Of a stretch of 64,000 bases of DNA, positions 52,616-61,333 are shown in pieces. Every line of letters begins with the position of its first letter. Within the stretch, counting starts at the first letter, position 1. The notes beneath the pieces were generated by a model. The model was not told the DNA's origin. It was given only the letters and a program-made list of their open reading frames with translations, and made no database searches. The DNA comes from Bog-756 sp035534835 (lineage in GTDB: Bacteria > Actinomycetota > Acidimicrobiia > Acidimicrobiales > RAAP-2). Where the stretch lies: the NCBI GenBank assembly GCA_035534835.1, contig DATLRE010000002.1, positions 3,779 through 67,778 of the forward strand. The letters run 5' to 3'. The position numbers and the translations under genes are program-made.

Positions 52616-54508
52616 TCACCAGGTGTCGACGCAGCTCCGCTTCTTGCCCGTGCGGGCCGCCGGCACCGGGCACGAGCGCAGTGCCGCCAGGATCCTGGCA
52701 CGCGACTCCGCCGGGTCGATGACGTCGTCGATCTCGTATGCGGTGGCCACGTTGAGCGCCTTGCCGTGTTCGTAGGCCAGCTCGACCATGGACGCGAACA
52801 GTGCCTCGCGCTCGACGGGGTCCTCGACGGCCTCGAGCTCGCGGCGGAATCCCAGGCGGACCGCACCCTCGAGGCCCATTCCCCCCAGCTCGCCGCTCGG
52901 CCAGGCCACGAGGGTCAGCGGCGCCCGGAAGCTGCCGCCGGCCATGGCCTGGGCGCCGAGCCCGTACCCCTTGCGCAGCACGATGGTGCAGAGCGGCACC
53001 GTCAGGCTCGCCCCGACGACGAACATGCGGCTCACGTGACGGACCTGGGCGGTCCGCTCGGCATCGGGGCCGACCATGAACCCGGGAGTGTCGCACAGGG
53101 AGACGACCGGGAGGTCGTGCGCGTCGCACAGCTGGAGGAATCGGGCTGCCTTGTCGGCGCCGTCGGCGTCGACGGCGCCGCCCAGGTGGGCCGGGTCGTT
53201 GGCCAGGATCCCGACGGGGCGCCCCTCGATGCGGGCCAGGGCGGTGACCATACCGACGCCGAAGCCCCGTCGGAGCTCCAGTACCGATCCGGTGTCGAAC
53301 AGCACGTCGACCAGCGCGCGGATGTCGTAGACGCGGAGCCGTTGTTCCGGCACGGCCGAGCGCAGGAGGCGCTGGTCGACGCAGGACCAGTCGTCCACCG
53401 GTCCCTGGAAATACGACAGGTACCGCTTGGCCAGTGCCACGGCCCCGGCGTCGTCGGCCGCCACCAGGTCGACCACCCCGTTCGGGACCTGGACGTCGAG
53501 CGGCCCCACTTCCTCGGGCCGGTAGGCGCCGAGGCCGCCGCCCTCGATCATGGCCGGCCCGCCCATCCCGATCGACGTCCCCTCGGTGGCGATGATCACG
53601 TCGCAGCACCCGAGCAGGGCGGCGTTGCCGGCGAAGCACCAGCTCGAGGCGATGCCGACGAGCGGCACCAGGCCGCTGAGCCGTCCGAAGAGCTCGAACG
53701 CCCGGGTGTCGAGCCCGGTCACCACCGCGTAGTCGGTGTCCCCCGGCCGACCGCCGCCACCCTCTGCGAAGAGCACCAGGGGAAGGCGCAGGCGTTCCAC
53801 CAGCTCGAACAGGCGGTCCTTCTTCCGGTGGTTCTGCTGGCCCTGGGTACCGGCCAGCACCGTGTAGTCGTAGGAGGCGACTGCGCACCGGGCCCGGTCG
53901 TCGCCGAAGCGGTCCCCGTTGACCCGTGCCGTCCCACCCACCAGACCGTCCGCCGGGGTCCGCTCGATCAGCTCGGCGACCGGCCGGCGTCGGCGCTGGG
54001 CAGCGATGGCGAAGCCGCCGTACTCGGTGAAGCTCCCCGGGTCGCACAGGTCGGCGATGTTCTCGCGCGCCGTGCGTCGGCCGCGCTCCTGTCGGCGGGA
54101 CACCGCGTCGGGCCGCGCGGCATCGGCCAGGAGGCCCCTCCGGGCGAACAGTTCGGCCAGGTCGGCACGGACGTGGTCGAGGTCGACGGCGTCGACGACG
54201 GCGCGGGGCCCGTCGTCGTGTTCGCCCGCCTCGACCACGGCCAGGCGGTCGCCCACGGCCACCAGTCCGCCCACGGCGACGGCCACGTCGCGCACGGTTC
54301 CCGCCACCGGCGTGCGCACCACGTGCTCCATCTTCATCGACTCGAGCACCACGACAGCCGCACCGGCCTGCACCGGGTCGCCCGGCGCGAACGGAAGCAG
54401 CACCACCGTGCCCTGGAGCGGTGCCTCCAGCACGACGTCGGTCCCGGGCCCGCCGGGCCCGCCGGCGTCCGCCCCGGGGCCGGCCCCCGGGCCGTCGCCT
54501 GCCGTCAT
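52616..54508 (-). CDS. acyl-CoA carboxylase: biotinyl carrier fused to carboxyltransferase
   Basis: A 630-residue two-part protein. Residues about 24-93 are a biotinyl domain with ESMKMEH, Lys59 being the biotinylated residue. Residues about 105-630 are a carboxyltransferase with both halves: ENIADLCDPGSFTEYGGFA and GGGGRPGDTDYAVVTGLD in the N half, NDPAHLGGAVDADGADKAARF, CDTPGFMVG and RKGYGLGAQAM in the C half. It transfers CO2 from biotin to an acyl-CoA. The usual carrier position is on the biotin carboxylase subunit, which is missing here and must be supplied elsewhere. Start at the ATG of MTAGDGPG; the ribosome site is close (AAGG directly ahead), so a later start is possible. Confidence 0.85.
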   Translation of the reverse strand: MTAGDGPGAGPGADAGGPGGPGTDVVLEAPLQGTVVLLPFAPGDPVQAGAAVVVLESMKMEHVVRTPVAGTVRDVAVAVGGLVAVGDRLAVVEAGEHDDGPRAVVDAVDLDHVRADLAELFARRGLLADAARPDAVSRRQERGRRTARENIADLCDPGSFTEYGGFAIAAQRRRRPVAELIERTPADGLVGGTARVNGDRFGDDRARCAVASYDYTVLAGTQGQQNHRKKDRLFELVERLRLPLVLFAEGGGGRPGDTDYAVVTGLDTRAFELFGRLSGLVPLVGIASSWCFAGNAALLGCCDVIIATEGTSIGMGGPAMIEGGGLGAYRPEEVGPLDVQVPNGVVDLVAADDAGAVALAKRYLSYFQGPVDDWSCVDQRLLRSAVPEQRLRVYDIRALVDVLFDTGSVLELRRGFGVGMVTALARIEGRPVGILANDPAHLGGAVDADGADKAARFLQLCDAHDLPVVSLCDTPGFMVGPDAERTAQVRHVSRMFVVGASLTVPLCTIVLRKGYGLGAQAMAGGSFRAPLTLVAWPSGELGGMGLEGAVRLGFRRELEAVEDPVEREALFASMVELAYEHGKALNVATAYEIDDVIDPAESRARILAALRSCPVPAARTGKKRSCVDTW

Positions 54509-54530
54509 CCTTCGTCCCGACCCGTCCGGC

Positions 54531-55400
54531 TCAGGCGGACGGCATCGGGAAGATGGACGGCTCGCCGGCGACCGCGGCCATCGCCGCGTCCCGCTCGGCG
54601 GCATCCATGGACGTGTCCCCCGAAGCCGAGGCGATCGCGGTCTGCAGCACCCCGGTGTCGCCCGGCGTGCAGAAGGCGTGGACCCCCGGTGTCGAAAGGG
54701 CGAACCGCACGCCCCGGTCGACCTCCTCCTCGCCCGTGTACGGCTCGTACCAGGTGGTCGCCGTCGGCTCCCGGCCACCCCACGGGCGGGCGGCCACCGC
54801 CTTGATGGCCATCACCCCCACGTCGTGGGCCGCCGCGTGCTCGAGGAGGGCCTCGGCGTCCCGGCGGTAGTCGGGGTCCGACCACAGGCGGGGGTTCACC
54901 GGGAACATGACCGTGTCGAGGTCGTAGCGCCGCAGCGCCTCGAGGTGCGCCGCCGGGGCGGAGTGCTCGTGGCCGGTGATCCCCACCCACCGGGTGAGGC
55001 CCTCGTCGCGTGCGGCCAGGATGGCCCGCACGGCCCGGTCCCGTGCGTCGAGCTCGGCGACGTCGGTCACGGCGTGGAGCTGGTAGAGGTCGAAGGCGTC
55101 GCACCGGAGGAGGGTCAGCGACTCCTCGAGCTGGGCCCGGACCCCGTCGGGGTCGTGGCGGAGCGTCTTGCACGCCACGAACAGGTCGTCCCGCACCTCG
55201 GGGATGAGTGGTCCGAGCACCTGCTGGGCGGCACCGTACTGGGGGGCGACGTCCAGATGGTTGACCCCGGCGGCCCGCGCCAGAGCGAACGCCGCGGCCG
55301 TCGAGGCCGGGTCGCCCCCCCAGAAGGCGGCGCCCCCGAGCACGGCGACGGACGAACGGTGCCCGGTGCGCCCGAGCCTGCGTTTCTCCACGACGGCCAC
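54531..55400 (-). CDS. aldo/keto reductase
   Basis: A 289-residue AKR with Asp50 and Tyr55 (LDVAPQYG), Lys78 (VACKTL) and His109 (YQLHAVTD), giving an intact tetrad. It is shorter at the C-terminus than the one at 48198-49178 and lacks the usual phosphate-binding end; PGVHAFCTPGDTGVL sits there instead. It precedes the carboxylase fusion on the same strand with a 22-nt gap, so co-transcription is likely. GTG start. Confidence 0.88.
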   Translation of the reverse strand: MAVVEKRRLGRTGHRSSVAVLGGAAFWGGDPASTAAAFALARAAGVNHLDVAPQYGAAQQVLGPLIPEVRDDLFVACKTLRHDPDGVRAQLEESLTLLRCDAFDLYQLHAVTDVAELDARDRAVRAILAARDEGLTRWVGITGHEHSAPAAHLEALRRYDLDTVMFPVNPRLWSDPDYRRDAEALLEHAAAHDVGVMAIKAVAARPWGGREPTATTWYEPYTGEEEVDRGVRFALSTPGVHAFCTPGDTGVLQTAIASASGDTSMDAAERDAAMAAVAGEPSIFPMPSA

Positions 55401-55433
55401 GTTAGTGCGGCCGCGCCCGTCCGGCCCGGGCCC

Positions 55434-55889
55434 TCAGGGCGCGGCCACCGCGTCGCGGGCCGCCTCCCACGCCTGGATCATGGTGCCGAAGTGCATGGGG
55501 TTGTACACGTCCTCCTCGGAGGACCAGAGCCCGTCACCGGCGTACTTGAGGATGGTGATGTTGTACTCCTGGTGGATGCTCCCGTCGCCGGGATCCCGCA
55601 TCCGGTTCCACACCTGGCACACCACCCAGCCGCGCTCCTCGTCCACGACGTGCCACTCGATGGGGAACTCGGGCATGTCGCTGCCCGGGTACTCGGACAT
55701 CGTCGCCTGGATCCACTCGTAGATGGCCTCGCGTCCGTGCATCCTCCCGAAGAGGTGCTCGATGTACTCGGCGTCCTCGGTGAACAGGTCGGCCCACGGG
55801 CGCCAGTCGCCGCTCGCCCCCGACTCGGCCGCACGGCGCTGGTACTCCACGAACGCCGCCTCGATCTCCTGTCTCGGCCACTGTCCCAC
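55434..55889 (-). CDS. SnoaL/NTF2-like protein
   Basis: A 151-residue NTF2-like protein: IEAAFVEYQRRAAES, DWRPWADLFTEDAEYIEH, REAIYEWIQATM, then strands ending in EEDVYNPMHFGTMIQAWEAA. It belongs with actinobacterial SnoaL-type proteins of unknown function. The GTG start (VGQWPRQE) has AGGAG 6 nt ahead, which settles the start against a longer frame. It lies 33 nt upstream of the aldo/keto reductase on the same strand. Confidence 0.8.
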   Translation of the reverse strand: MGQWPRQEIEAAFVEYQRRAAESGASGDWRPWADLFTEDAEYIEHLFGRMHGREAIYEWIQATMSEYPGSDMPEFPIEWHVVDEERGWVVCQVWNRMRDPGDGSIHQEYNITILKYAGDGLWSSEEDVYNPMHFGTMIQAWEAARDAVAAP

Positions 55890-56074
55890 GACATCTCCTG
55901 ACCGGCCCGGCGGGCCTCGCCCACAGTGTGTGCCCGCAGGGGACCGGCGGTCAACGGTGCGCCCCACCGGGGTCCGACGCTGGCCCGACGGAGACCCGAC
56001 CCGCTCGGCGGCTGCGCCCGGGTCTCCCCTCCCCTACCATGCAGGGTCCGTGGAGGACGAGGAGGGACTCGACC

Positions 56075-57340
56075 GTGAACGCACCCTGGAAGGTCCACAC
56101 CCTCGGCGACCGTGACCCGGTCGCCCCGGTCGAGGACGTGGTACGCCTCATCGATCTGGCCGGTACCTCCACGGGCGCCGCCTACGGCCGCAGCGACGTC
56201 GTCGAGGCACTCCACGAGCACGAGCCCGCCGTCGTCGCACTGTCCCCGGCCGGCGAGCTCGTCGGTGCCGTGGTGGCTCGGGTCAGCGGTCCCGACGCCC
56301 AGGTGCTCGCGTTCGCCCTCCATCCGGGATGGCGCCGACAGGGCATCGGTTCGGCGCTGCTGAAGCAGCTCGACCAGGAGGTCATCCACCGGGGTGGCAG
56401 CCGGCTCCTGGCCGTGGTCCAGGCGGGCCAGGTCGGCGAGGACGCCTTCGTCAACCAGGGCTTCACCCGCCTGGAGGGCCTCCACCTGTACGCCCGTGAC
56501 GCGTCCATGGTCCCCGAGGAGCTCGCCCTCCTCGAGCGCTTCGGCGGGTACGTTCCGACGGAGGGGCTGTGGGAGTCGATGAAGGGGTTCTCGACGGCCA
56601 AGGAGATCCTCGACCGGCGGGTGGTGGCCCCGCTCGCGCACACCGAGCTCGCCGACAGCCTGGGACTCCGTCCGCCGGCGGCGGTGCTGCTGTTCGGTCC
56701 ACCCGGAACCGGCAAGACGTCGTTCGCGCGGGCCATCGCCTCCCGCCTGTCGTGGGCGTTCGTCGAGCTCCATCCCTCGCTGCTCGGCCAGGGCGTCGAG
56801 GGGGCACGGGCGCTGCGCGACGCGCTGGCCGAACTCGGCCGCGTCGACCGCCTGGTGTGCTTCATCGACGAGGCCGACGAGATCGCCTCCGACCGGGCGG
56901 AGCGCCCCGACAGCCAGCCGCTGGTCAACGAACTCCTGAAGGCGGTGCCGATGTTCAAGTCCCGGCCCGACCGCCTGGTCGTCATGGCCACCAATTCGAT
57001 CGCCGCCATCGATCCCGCGCTCCTGCGCCCGGGTCGCTTCGACCTCATCATCCCGGTCGGGGCGCCGGACGAGGCCGAGCGCGCCGAACTCGCCGACGAA
57101 TTCCTGGCTGCGGGAGACCCCGCCGACGTGGCCGCACGGACCCCGGGGTTCACCCCGGCCGACTTCGCCCTCGTCGCCCAGCGGGCCGCCCAGTTGGCCT
57201 TCGACCGGGCCCTCGACGGTGAGGTCCCGGAGATCACCGGTGACGACGTGCTGCGGGCCGTGGCGATGACCCGGCCGTCGGTCGGCGCACCGTCCGCCGA
57301 GCAGTTCGCCCAGGAGGCCGCTCGGTACGCACGCCTGTGA
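56075..57340 (+). CDS. fusion of a GNAT acetyltransferase domain and an AAA+ ATPase
   Basis: A 421-residue protein with two enzymes in one chain. Residues about 15-140 are a GNAT fold: LVGAVVARVS, LAFALHPGWRRQGIGSALL (acetyl-CoA pyrophosphate motif R-x-x-G-I-G at 87-92) and FVNQGFTRLEGLHLYAR. After a helical linker, residues about 165-400 are AAA+: Walker A GPPGTGKT (208-215), Walker B LVCFIDEADE (Asp265, Glu266), sensor 1 VVMATNS, and LLRPGRFD with the arginine finger. The AAA+ part is like FtsH/VAT-type enzymes. GTG start with GAGGAGG 9 nt ahead. Acetylation of a client followed by remodelling is a guess; no close characterised protein is known to me. Confidence 0.85.
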   Translation: MNAPWKVHTLGDRDPVAPVEDVVRLIDLAGTSTGAAYGRSDVVEALHEHEPAVVALSPAGELVGAVVARVSGPDAQVLAFALHPGWRRQGIGSALLKQLDQEVIHRGGSRLLAVVQAGQVGEDAFVNQGFTRLEGLHLYARDASMVPEELALLERFGGYVPTEGLWESMKGFSTAKEILDRRVVAPLAHTELADSLGLRPPAAVLLFGPPGTGKTSFARAIASRLSWAFVELHPSLLGQGVEGARALRDALAELGRVDRLVCFIDEADEIASDRAERPDSQPLVNELLKAVPMFKSRPDRLVVMATNSIAAIDPALLRPGRFDLIIPVGAPDEAERAELADEFLAAGDPADVAARTPGFTPADFALVAQRAAQLAFDRALDGEVPEITGDDVLRAVAMTRPSVGAPSAEQFAQEAARYARL

Positions 57341-57349
57341 GCGGTCCGC

Positions 57350-57367
57350 CCCGGGGCCGGCCCCGGG
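57350..57367. terminator. 18-bp palindrome between convergent genes
   Basis: CCCGGGGCCGGCCCCGGG is a perfect palindrome that can form a 7-bp stem around CCGG. It starts 10 nt after the GNAT-AAA+ stop and lies just before the DUF167 stop on the other strand, so it may serve both. There is no T-tract. Confidence 0.55.
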
Positions 57368-57368
57368 C

Positions 57369-57635
57369 TCACCCTCTGGACAGGACCTCCCATGCCGCCG
57401 CCAGTGCGCGGTCGTCCCCGTCCACCTCGACCAGCTTCCGACGCGAGGCGGCTCCCCCGGCGATCCGGACGTCGCCCCGGGCCACCCCGAGGGCGGTGGC
57501 CAGCGCCTCGACCACGGCCCGGTTGGCCCGGCCGTCGGTGGCCGGCTGGCGGACCCGGACCACGAGGAGCCCGTCATGGGTGCCGCCGACCGCGGTGCGC
57601 GACGAGCGGGGCCGGACGAGGACGGGCCGCTTCAT
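57369..57635 (-). CDS. DUF167/YggU-family small protein
   Basis: An 88-residue protein of the YggU (UPF0235) family. VRVRQPATDGRANRAVVEALA and the C-terminal RIAGGAASRRKLVEVDG are the conserved parts. The biochemical role is not known. Start at the ATG of MKRPVLVRP, the family length; the longer frame runs antisense through RNase Z. It is divergent from rnz over 111 nt. Confidence 0.8.
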   Translation of the reverse strand: MKRPVLVRPRSSRTAVGGTHDGLLVVRVRQPATDGRANRAVVEALATALGVARGDVRIAGGAASRRKLVEVDGDDRALAAAWEVLSRG

Positions 57636-57746
57636 CGGCACAGACTGCCACGCCGGTGCCGCACCGGGATGGGGGCCCGGCCCCCGGACGGCGCGCGGGC
57701 GCGTGCGGGGGCGGGGACCGGGCCGGGATCCCACCGGGGCGGGGAC

Positions 57747-58682
57747 GTGAGCTCTCGTGAGCTGGTGGTCCTGGGGTCGGCCAGCCAGACCCCGACCCGG
57801 CACCGCAACCACAACGGGTACCTCCTCCGCTGGGACGGGACCTCGGTGCTGTTCGACCCCGGCGAGGGCACCCAGCGTCAGCTGCTCCTGGCCGGGGCGT
57901 CCCCGACCTCGATCCGCCACATCTGCATCACCCACTTCCACGGTGATCACTGCCTCGGCCTGCCCGGCATGCTCCAGCGCCTGTCCCTCGACCGCGTGCC
58001 CGAGCCCGTCGAGGTGCTCTACCCGGCGAGCGGGCAGGAGTACTTCGACCGGCTGCGGCACGCGTCGGCCTATCAGGACCACCTCGACGTCCGACCGGTG
58101 CCGGTCGAGGCCGACGGACGCGCGTCGACCGGTCCGGCCTTCTCCATCGACGCCGTGCGCCTCGACCACGAGCCCGAGACCTTCGGGTGGAGGGTCGTCG
58201 AGCCGGACGGCATCCACCTCCGGCCCGACCGGCTCGAGGCGGCCGGGATCCGGGGCCCCGACGTCGGGCGGCTGTTGGCGGAAGGATCGCTCGTGCGCGA
58301 CGGTGTGCGGATCGGACGGGACGAGGTGTCCGAGGTGCGTCCCGGCCAGCGCCTGGCCTTCGTGATGGACACGGGGATCTGCGACGCCGCCGTGGGCCTC
58401 GCCGCCGACGCCGATCTGGTCGTGTGCGAGGCCACCTTCGCGTCGGCCGATGCCGGTCTCGCCCGACGGTACCGCCACCTGACGGCGGCGGACGCCGGTC
58501 GTGTCGCCCGCGACGCGGGGGCCCGTCGGCTGGTGATCACCCACTTTTCGCAGCGCTACCCCGACGTCGGCACCCTCCTCGACGAGGCGCGGGAGGTCTT
58601 CCCCGACGTCGTGGCGGCCGAGGACCTCCTGCGGGTGCCGGTGCCGTCACGGATCCGGACCGGCGGGGCGGGTCCGCGCTAG
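57747..58682 (+). CDS. rnz: ribonuclease Z (tRNA 3' endonuclease)
   Basis: A 311-residue metallo-beta-lactamase-fold nuclease that cleaves tRNA precursors after the discriminator base. ITHFHGDHCLGLPG (HxHxDH at 63-68) binds zinc, MDTGICD provides another ligand, and ITHFSQRYPD is the HEAT-like C-terminal signature. LVVLGSASQTPT at the start and RHRNHNGYLLRW fit RNase Z. This is useful since the local tRNA-Leu lacks an encoded CCA. GTG start (VSSRELVV). Its stop codon TAG shares CTAG with the oppositely oriented acyl-CoA synthetase stop. Confidence 0.9.
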   Translation: MSSRELVVLGSASQTPTRHRNHNGYLLRWDGTSVLFDPGEGTQRQLLLAGASPTSIRHICITHFHGDHCLGLPGMLQRLSLDRVPEPVEVLYPASGQEYFDRLRHASAYQDHLDVRPVPVEADGRASTGPAFSIDAVRLDHEPETFGWRVVEPDGIHLRPDRLEAAGIRGPDVGRLLAEGSLVRDGVRIGRDEVSEVRPGQRLAFVMDTGICDAAVGLAADADLVVCEATFASADAGLARRYRHLTAADAGRVARDAGARRLVITHFSQRYPDVGTLLDEAREVFPDVVAAEDLLRVPVPSRIRTGGAGPR

Positions 58683-60370
58683 GAACCGTCCTCGAAGTAG
58701 AGGTCACGCAGGGTCCGCTTCAGGATCTTGCCGGAGGCGTTGCGGGGAAGCTGCCCGTCGGCGAACGCGATCCGGCTCGGTACCTTGAACGGCGCCAGCG
58801 ACTCGGCCAGGAAGTCCTTCAGGCCGTCGGCGTCGAGGTCGGAGCCCGCCTGGCGGAGGACCACACAGCCGACCTCCTCGCCCAGGCGCTCGTGGGGCAC
58901 GCCGAACACGGCCGCCTCGTAGACGTCGCCGTGCTCGTAGATCGCACTCTCCACCTCGGCGCAGTAGACGTTCTCGCCGGCACGGAGCACCATGTCCTTG
59001 GCCCGGTCCTCGATATAGAGGAAGCCGTCCTCGTCCACCCGACCGAGATCCCCCGAGGCCAGCCAGCCGTCGACGATCGTCTCCGCCGTGGCCTCCGGCT
59101 TGTTCCAGTAGCAGCGGATGACGTTGGGTCCGCGCATCCAGATCTCGCCCCGGACGCCGGTCGGGACCTCGTTGCCGTCCTCGTCCCGGATCTCGATGTC
59201 CATGATCGAGATGCGGGCTCGACCGGTGGAGGTCGGGTGGGTCACGTAGTCGTCGCCGGTGTTGCCCGGGCCGAAACCGTTGGTCTCGGTCATGCCGTAG
59301 CCGATGTTGGGCCGGCCCCGGGCGAAGCCCTTCTCGACCCGGTCCACGAGCTTGGCCGGCGCCGGTGCCCCGCCGCCACCGACGCTGGCCAGCGACGACG
59401 TGTCGTAGGAGGAGAACGACGGGCTCTCCAGCATGTCCCAGCTCTGGGTGGGCACGCCGACGAACGTGGTGACCCGCTCGGCCTCGATGAGGCGCAGGGC
59501 GGTGTCGGGGTCCCAGCGGTGCATCATCACGAGCTTGAACTTCATCCCGAAGCACGACAGCATCACCGGGACGCAGCCGGTGACGTGGAAGAGCGGGACG
59601 ATCAGGATGAAGCAGGGGGCGAAGCCGCCACCGCCACCGAGCAGGTCCTCCCCCTTGCGGGTGGTGAGCACGGTGGTGTTGCACCAGAACCCCATGAGGC
59701 CGTTGACCACGGCGCGATGGGTGGAGACGGCGCCCTTGGGGAAGCCCGTCGTGCCCGACGTGTAGAGGATGGTGGCGTCGTCGTCCGGGTCCACCGCGAC
59801 CTCCGGCATCGGGTCGCCCAGGGTGACCACCTCGTCGAAGCGCTGCACGCCGGTCGGGTTGGGCTCGAGCTGGTCGCCGCGCACCATGATCATCGGGATG
59901 CCGCGGGAGTGGGCCGAGGCATGGGCCCGCTCGATCCGCTCCGGATCGGCGATGAGCAGGGCGAGGCCGGAGTCCTCGATCGCGTAGTCCAGCTCGGTCT
60001 CGGTCCACCAGGCATTGAGCGACACCGACACGGCGCCGACCGACAGGATGGCCGCGAACGAGACGATCCATTCGGGGAGGTTGCGCATGGCGATGCCCAC
60101 CCGGTCTCCCTTCGCGATCCCGTAGGTGTGCACGAGGGCATGGGCCAGGGCGTCCACGTGGCGCATGGTCTCGGCGAAGGTCCACCGCTCGTCCTCGTAG
60201 ACCAGGAACTCGGCCTCGTCGCCACGGGCCCCGCCGAACAGCTGTCCCAGGTTGGCCGGGGCGTTCTTGAACACCCGCAGCGACCGGCCCCCGACGCCCG
60301 CCTCCACCACCTCGAAGAGCTGTCCGGGGCCCGTGACCTGCGCCAGGGCCTCCTCGTACGTGAGTGGCAC
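58679..60370 (-). CDS. fatty acyl-CoA synthetase/AMP-ligase (FadD-like)
   Basis: A 563-residue ANL-superfamily ligase that activates a carboxylic acid to acyl-CoA via the acyl-AMP. The phosphate loop YTSGTTGFPKGAVS is at 203-216, then GYGMTETNGFG, the hinge region DLGRVDEDGFLYIEDRAKDM and the catalytic lysine in NASGKILKR (Lys548). The N-terminus has no signal. GTG start with GGAGG 7 nt ahead. A 17-nt-spaced promoter (60429-60457) lies upstream and the ECF genes precede it on the same strand. Chain length is unknown. Confidence 0.92.
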   Translation of the reverse strand: MPLTYEEALAQVTGPGQLFEVVEAGVGGRSLRVFKNAPANLGQLFGGARGDEAEFLVYEDERWTFAETMRHVDALAHALVHTYGIAKGDRVGIAMRNLPEWIVSFAAILSVGAVSVSLNAWWTETELDYAIEDSGLALLIADPERIERAHASAHSRGIPMIMVRGDQLEPNPTGVQRFDEVVTLGDPMPEVAVDPDDDATILYTSGTTGFPKGAVSTHRAVVNGLMGFWCNTTVLTTRKGEDLLGGGGGFAPCFILIVPLFHVTGCVPVMLSCFGMKFKLVMMHRWDPDTALRLIEAERVTTFVGVPTQSWDMLESPSFSSYDTSSLASVGGGGAPAPAKLVDRVEKGFARGRPNIGYGMTETNGFGPGNTGDDYVTHPTSTGRARISIMDIEIRDEDGNEVPTGVRGEIWMRGPNVIRCYWNKPEATAETIVDGWLASGDLGRVDEDGFLYIEDRAKDMVLRAGENVYCAEVESAIYEHGDVYEAAVFGVPHERLGEEVGCVVLRQAGSDLDADGLKDFLAESLAPFKVPSRIAFADGQLPRNASGKILKRTLRDLYFEDGS

Positions 60371-60428
60371 CGGGCCACCTCCTTCACCGAGCGAGCGGGC
60401 CGGTCCCGAAGTGACCGGCGGGTAACGA

Positions 60429-60457
60429 AGTGTAGGTCGCCCCGGAACACCTGTCCG
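60429..60457 (-). promoter_or_regulatory. sigma-70-type promoter of the acyl-CoA synthetase, with direct repeats
   Basis: On the minus strand CGGACA (60452-60457; 4 of 6 bases of TTGACA) and TACACT (60429-60434) are 17 nt apart and face the GTG at 60370. Two CGAAGTG copies on the plus strand (60407-60413 and 60426-60432) are 19 nt apart and one overlaps the -10 box, as expected of a regulator bound to one face of the DNA. Confidence 0.5.
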
Positions 60458-60484
60458 ACGCCGCTCCCCCGGCGGCGGGGCCGG

Positions 60485-61333
60485 TCAGGCCGCCGGCACC
60501 TCGCCCCGGGCGTCCGGCCCCGGATCGACGTGCACCACCGGGGCGTCGAACGCGGCGCGGCGGCTCGCCCGGCGCAGTGCGTTGAGGACGGGCCGGCCCA
60601 GCACCAGCACGAGCAGTGCGTTGGTCAGCGCGCGGGGGATGTCGAAGCCGAGCGACGTGGTGAGGTCGAAGAGCACGAAGCTGTGCAGGTTGTGCGCGAA
60701 CCCGGCACCGGGCACGAAGGAGAACGAGGTCGCCGTGCCGGCCCCGAACGGCCAGAACCACAGGTTGAGGAGCGACCCGTAGAGGAGCCCGGCGCCGGCG
60801 GCATAGGCGGCGAGGAGCCCCAGCTCGGTCCTGCCCCTGGCCGGCGGCAGGCACCCGGCGCCGAATCCCATCCAGGCGGCGCCGAACATCTGGAACGGCA
60901 GCCACGGTCCCACGCCGCCGGTGATGAGCGCCGACACCACGATGGTGAGCGCTCCCAGCACGAAGCCGAAGCCCCGCCCGAGCACGCGTCCGGCCGGGAT
61001 GAGCAGGAAGAACACCGGCTCGAATCCGGCCACCCCGGGGCTCGGCACCCGGAGTGCGGCGCCGCACGCCGCCAGGATCCCGAGCAGGGCGATGGCTTTG
61101 GCGTCGAGCGCACCTTCGGCCAGCTCGCTCAGGACCACGGCGAGCAGCAGGGGGAGCACGGCCAGGAAGATCCACGGCGCGTCCGAGCCGTGGGCCTGCG
61201 ACATGGCCGCGGGGCCCTGGATCAGGAGCGGCCAGCAGAAGCCGGCCACGCCCACCAGCGACGTCACCACGAGCAGCACCGAGGAGCGCGGCCGGAGCCG
61301 GATCGCAGCGACGCGCCGGCCGCGGTCAGCCAC
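60485..61333 (-). CDS. ECF transporter substrate-binding (S) membrane component
   Basis: A 282-residue membrane protein with about six hydrophobic segments, including RSSVLLVVTSLVGVAGFCW, WIFLAVLPLLLAVVLSELAE, FVLGALTIVVSALI and GPWLPFQMFGAAWMGFGAGCL. It matches S components of energy-coupling-factor importers, which capture vitamins or related ligands. GTG start that overlaps the ATPase stop by 8 nt. The ligand cannot be told; cobalamin-type CbrT and thiamine-type S proteins are candidates. Confidence 0.82.
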   Translation of the reverse strand: MADRGRRVAAIRLRPRSSVLLVVTSLVGVAGFCWPLLIQGPAAMSQAHGSDAPWIFLAVLPLLLAVVLSELAEGALDAKAIALLGILAACGAALRVPSPGVAGFEPVFFLLIPAGRVLGRGFGFVLGALTIVVSALITGGVGPWLPFQMFGAAWMGFGAGCLPPARGRTELGLLAAYAAGAGLLYGSLLNLWFWPFGAGTATSFSFVPGAGFAHNLHSFVLFDLTTSLGFDIPRALTNALLVLVLGRPVLNALRRASRRAAFDAPVVHVDPGPDARGEVPAA

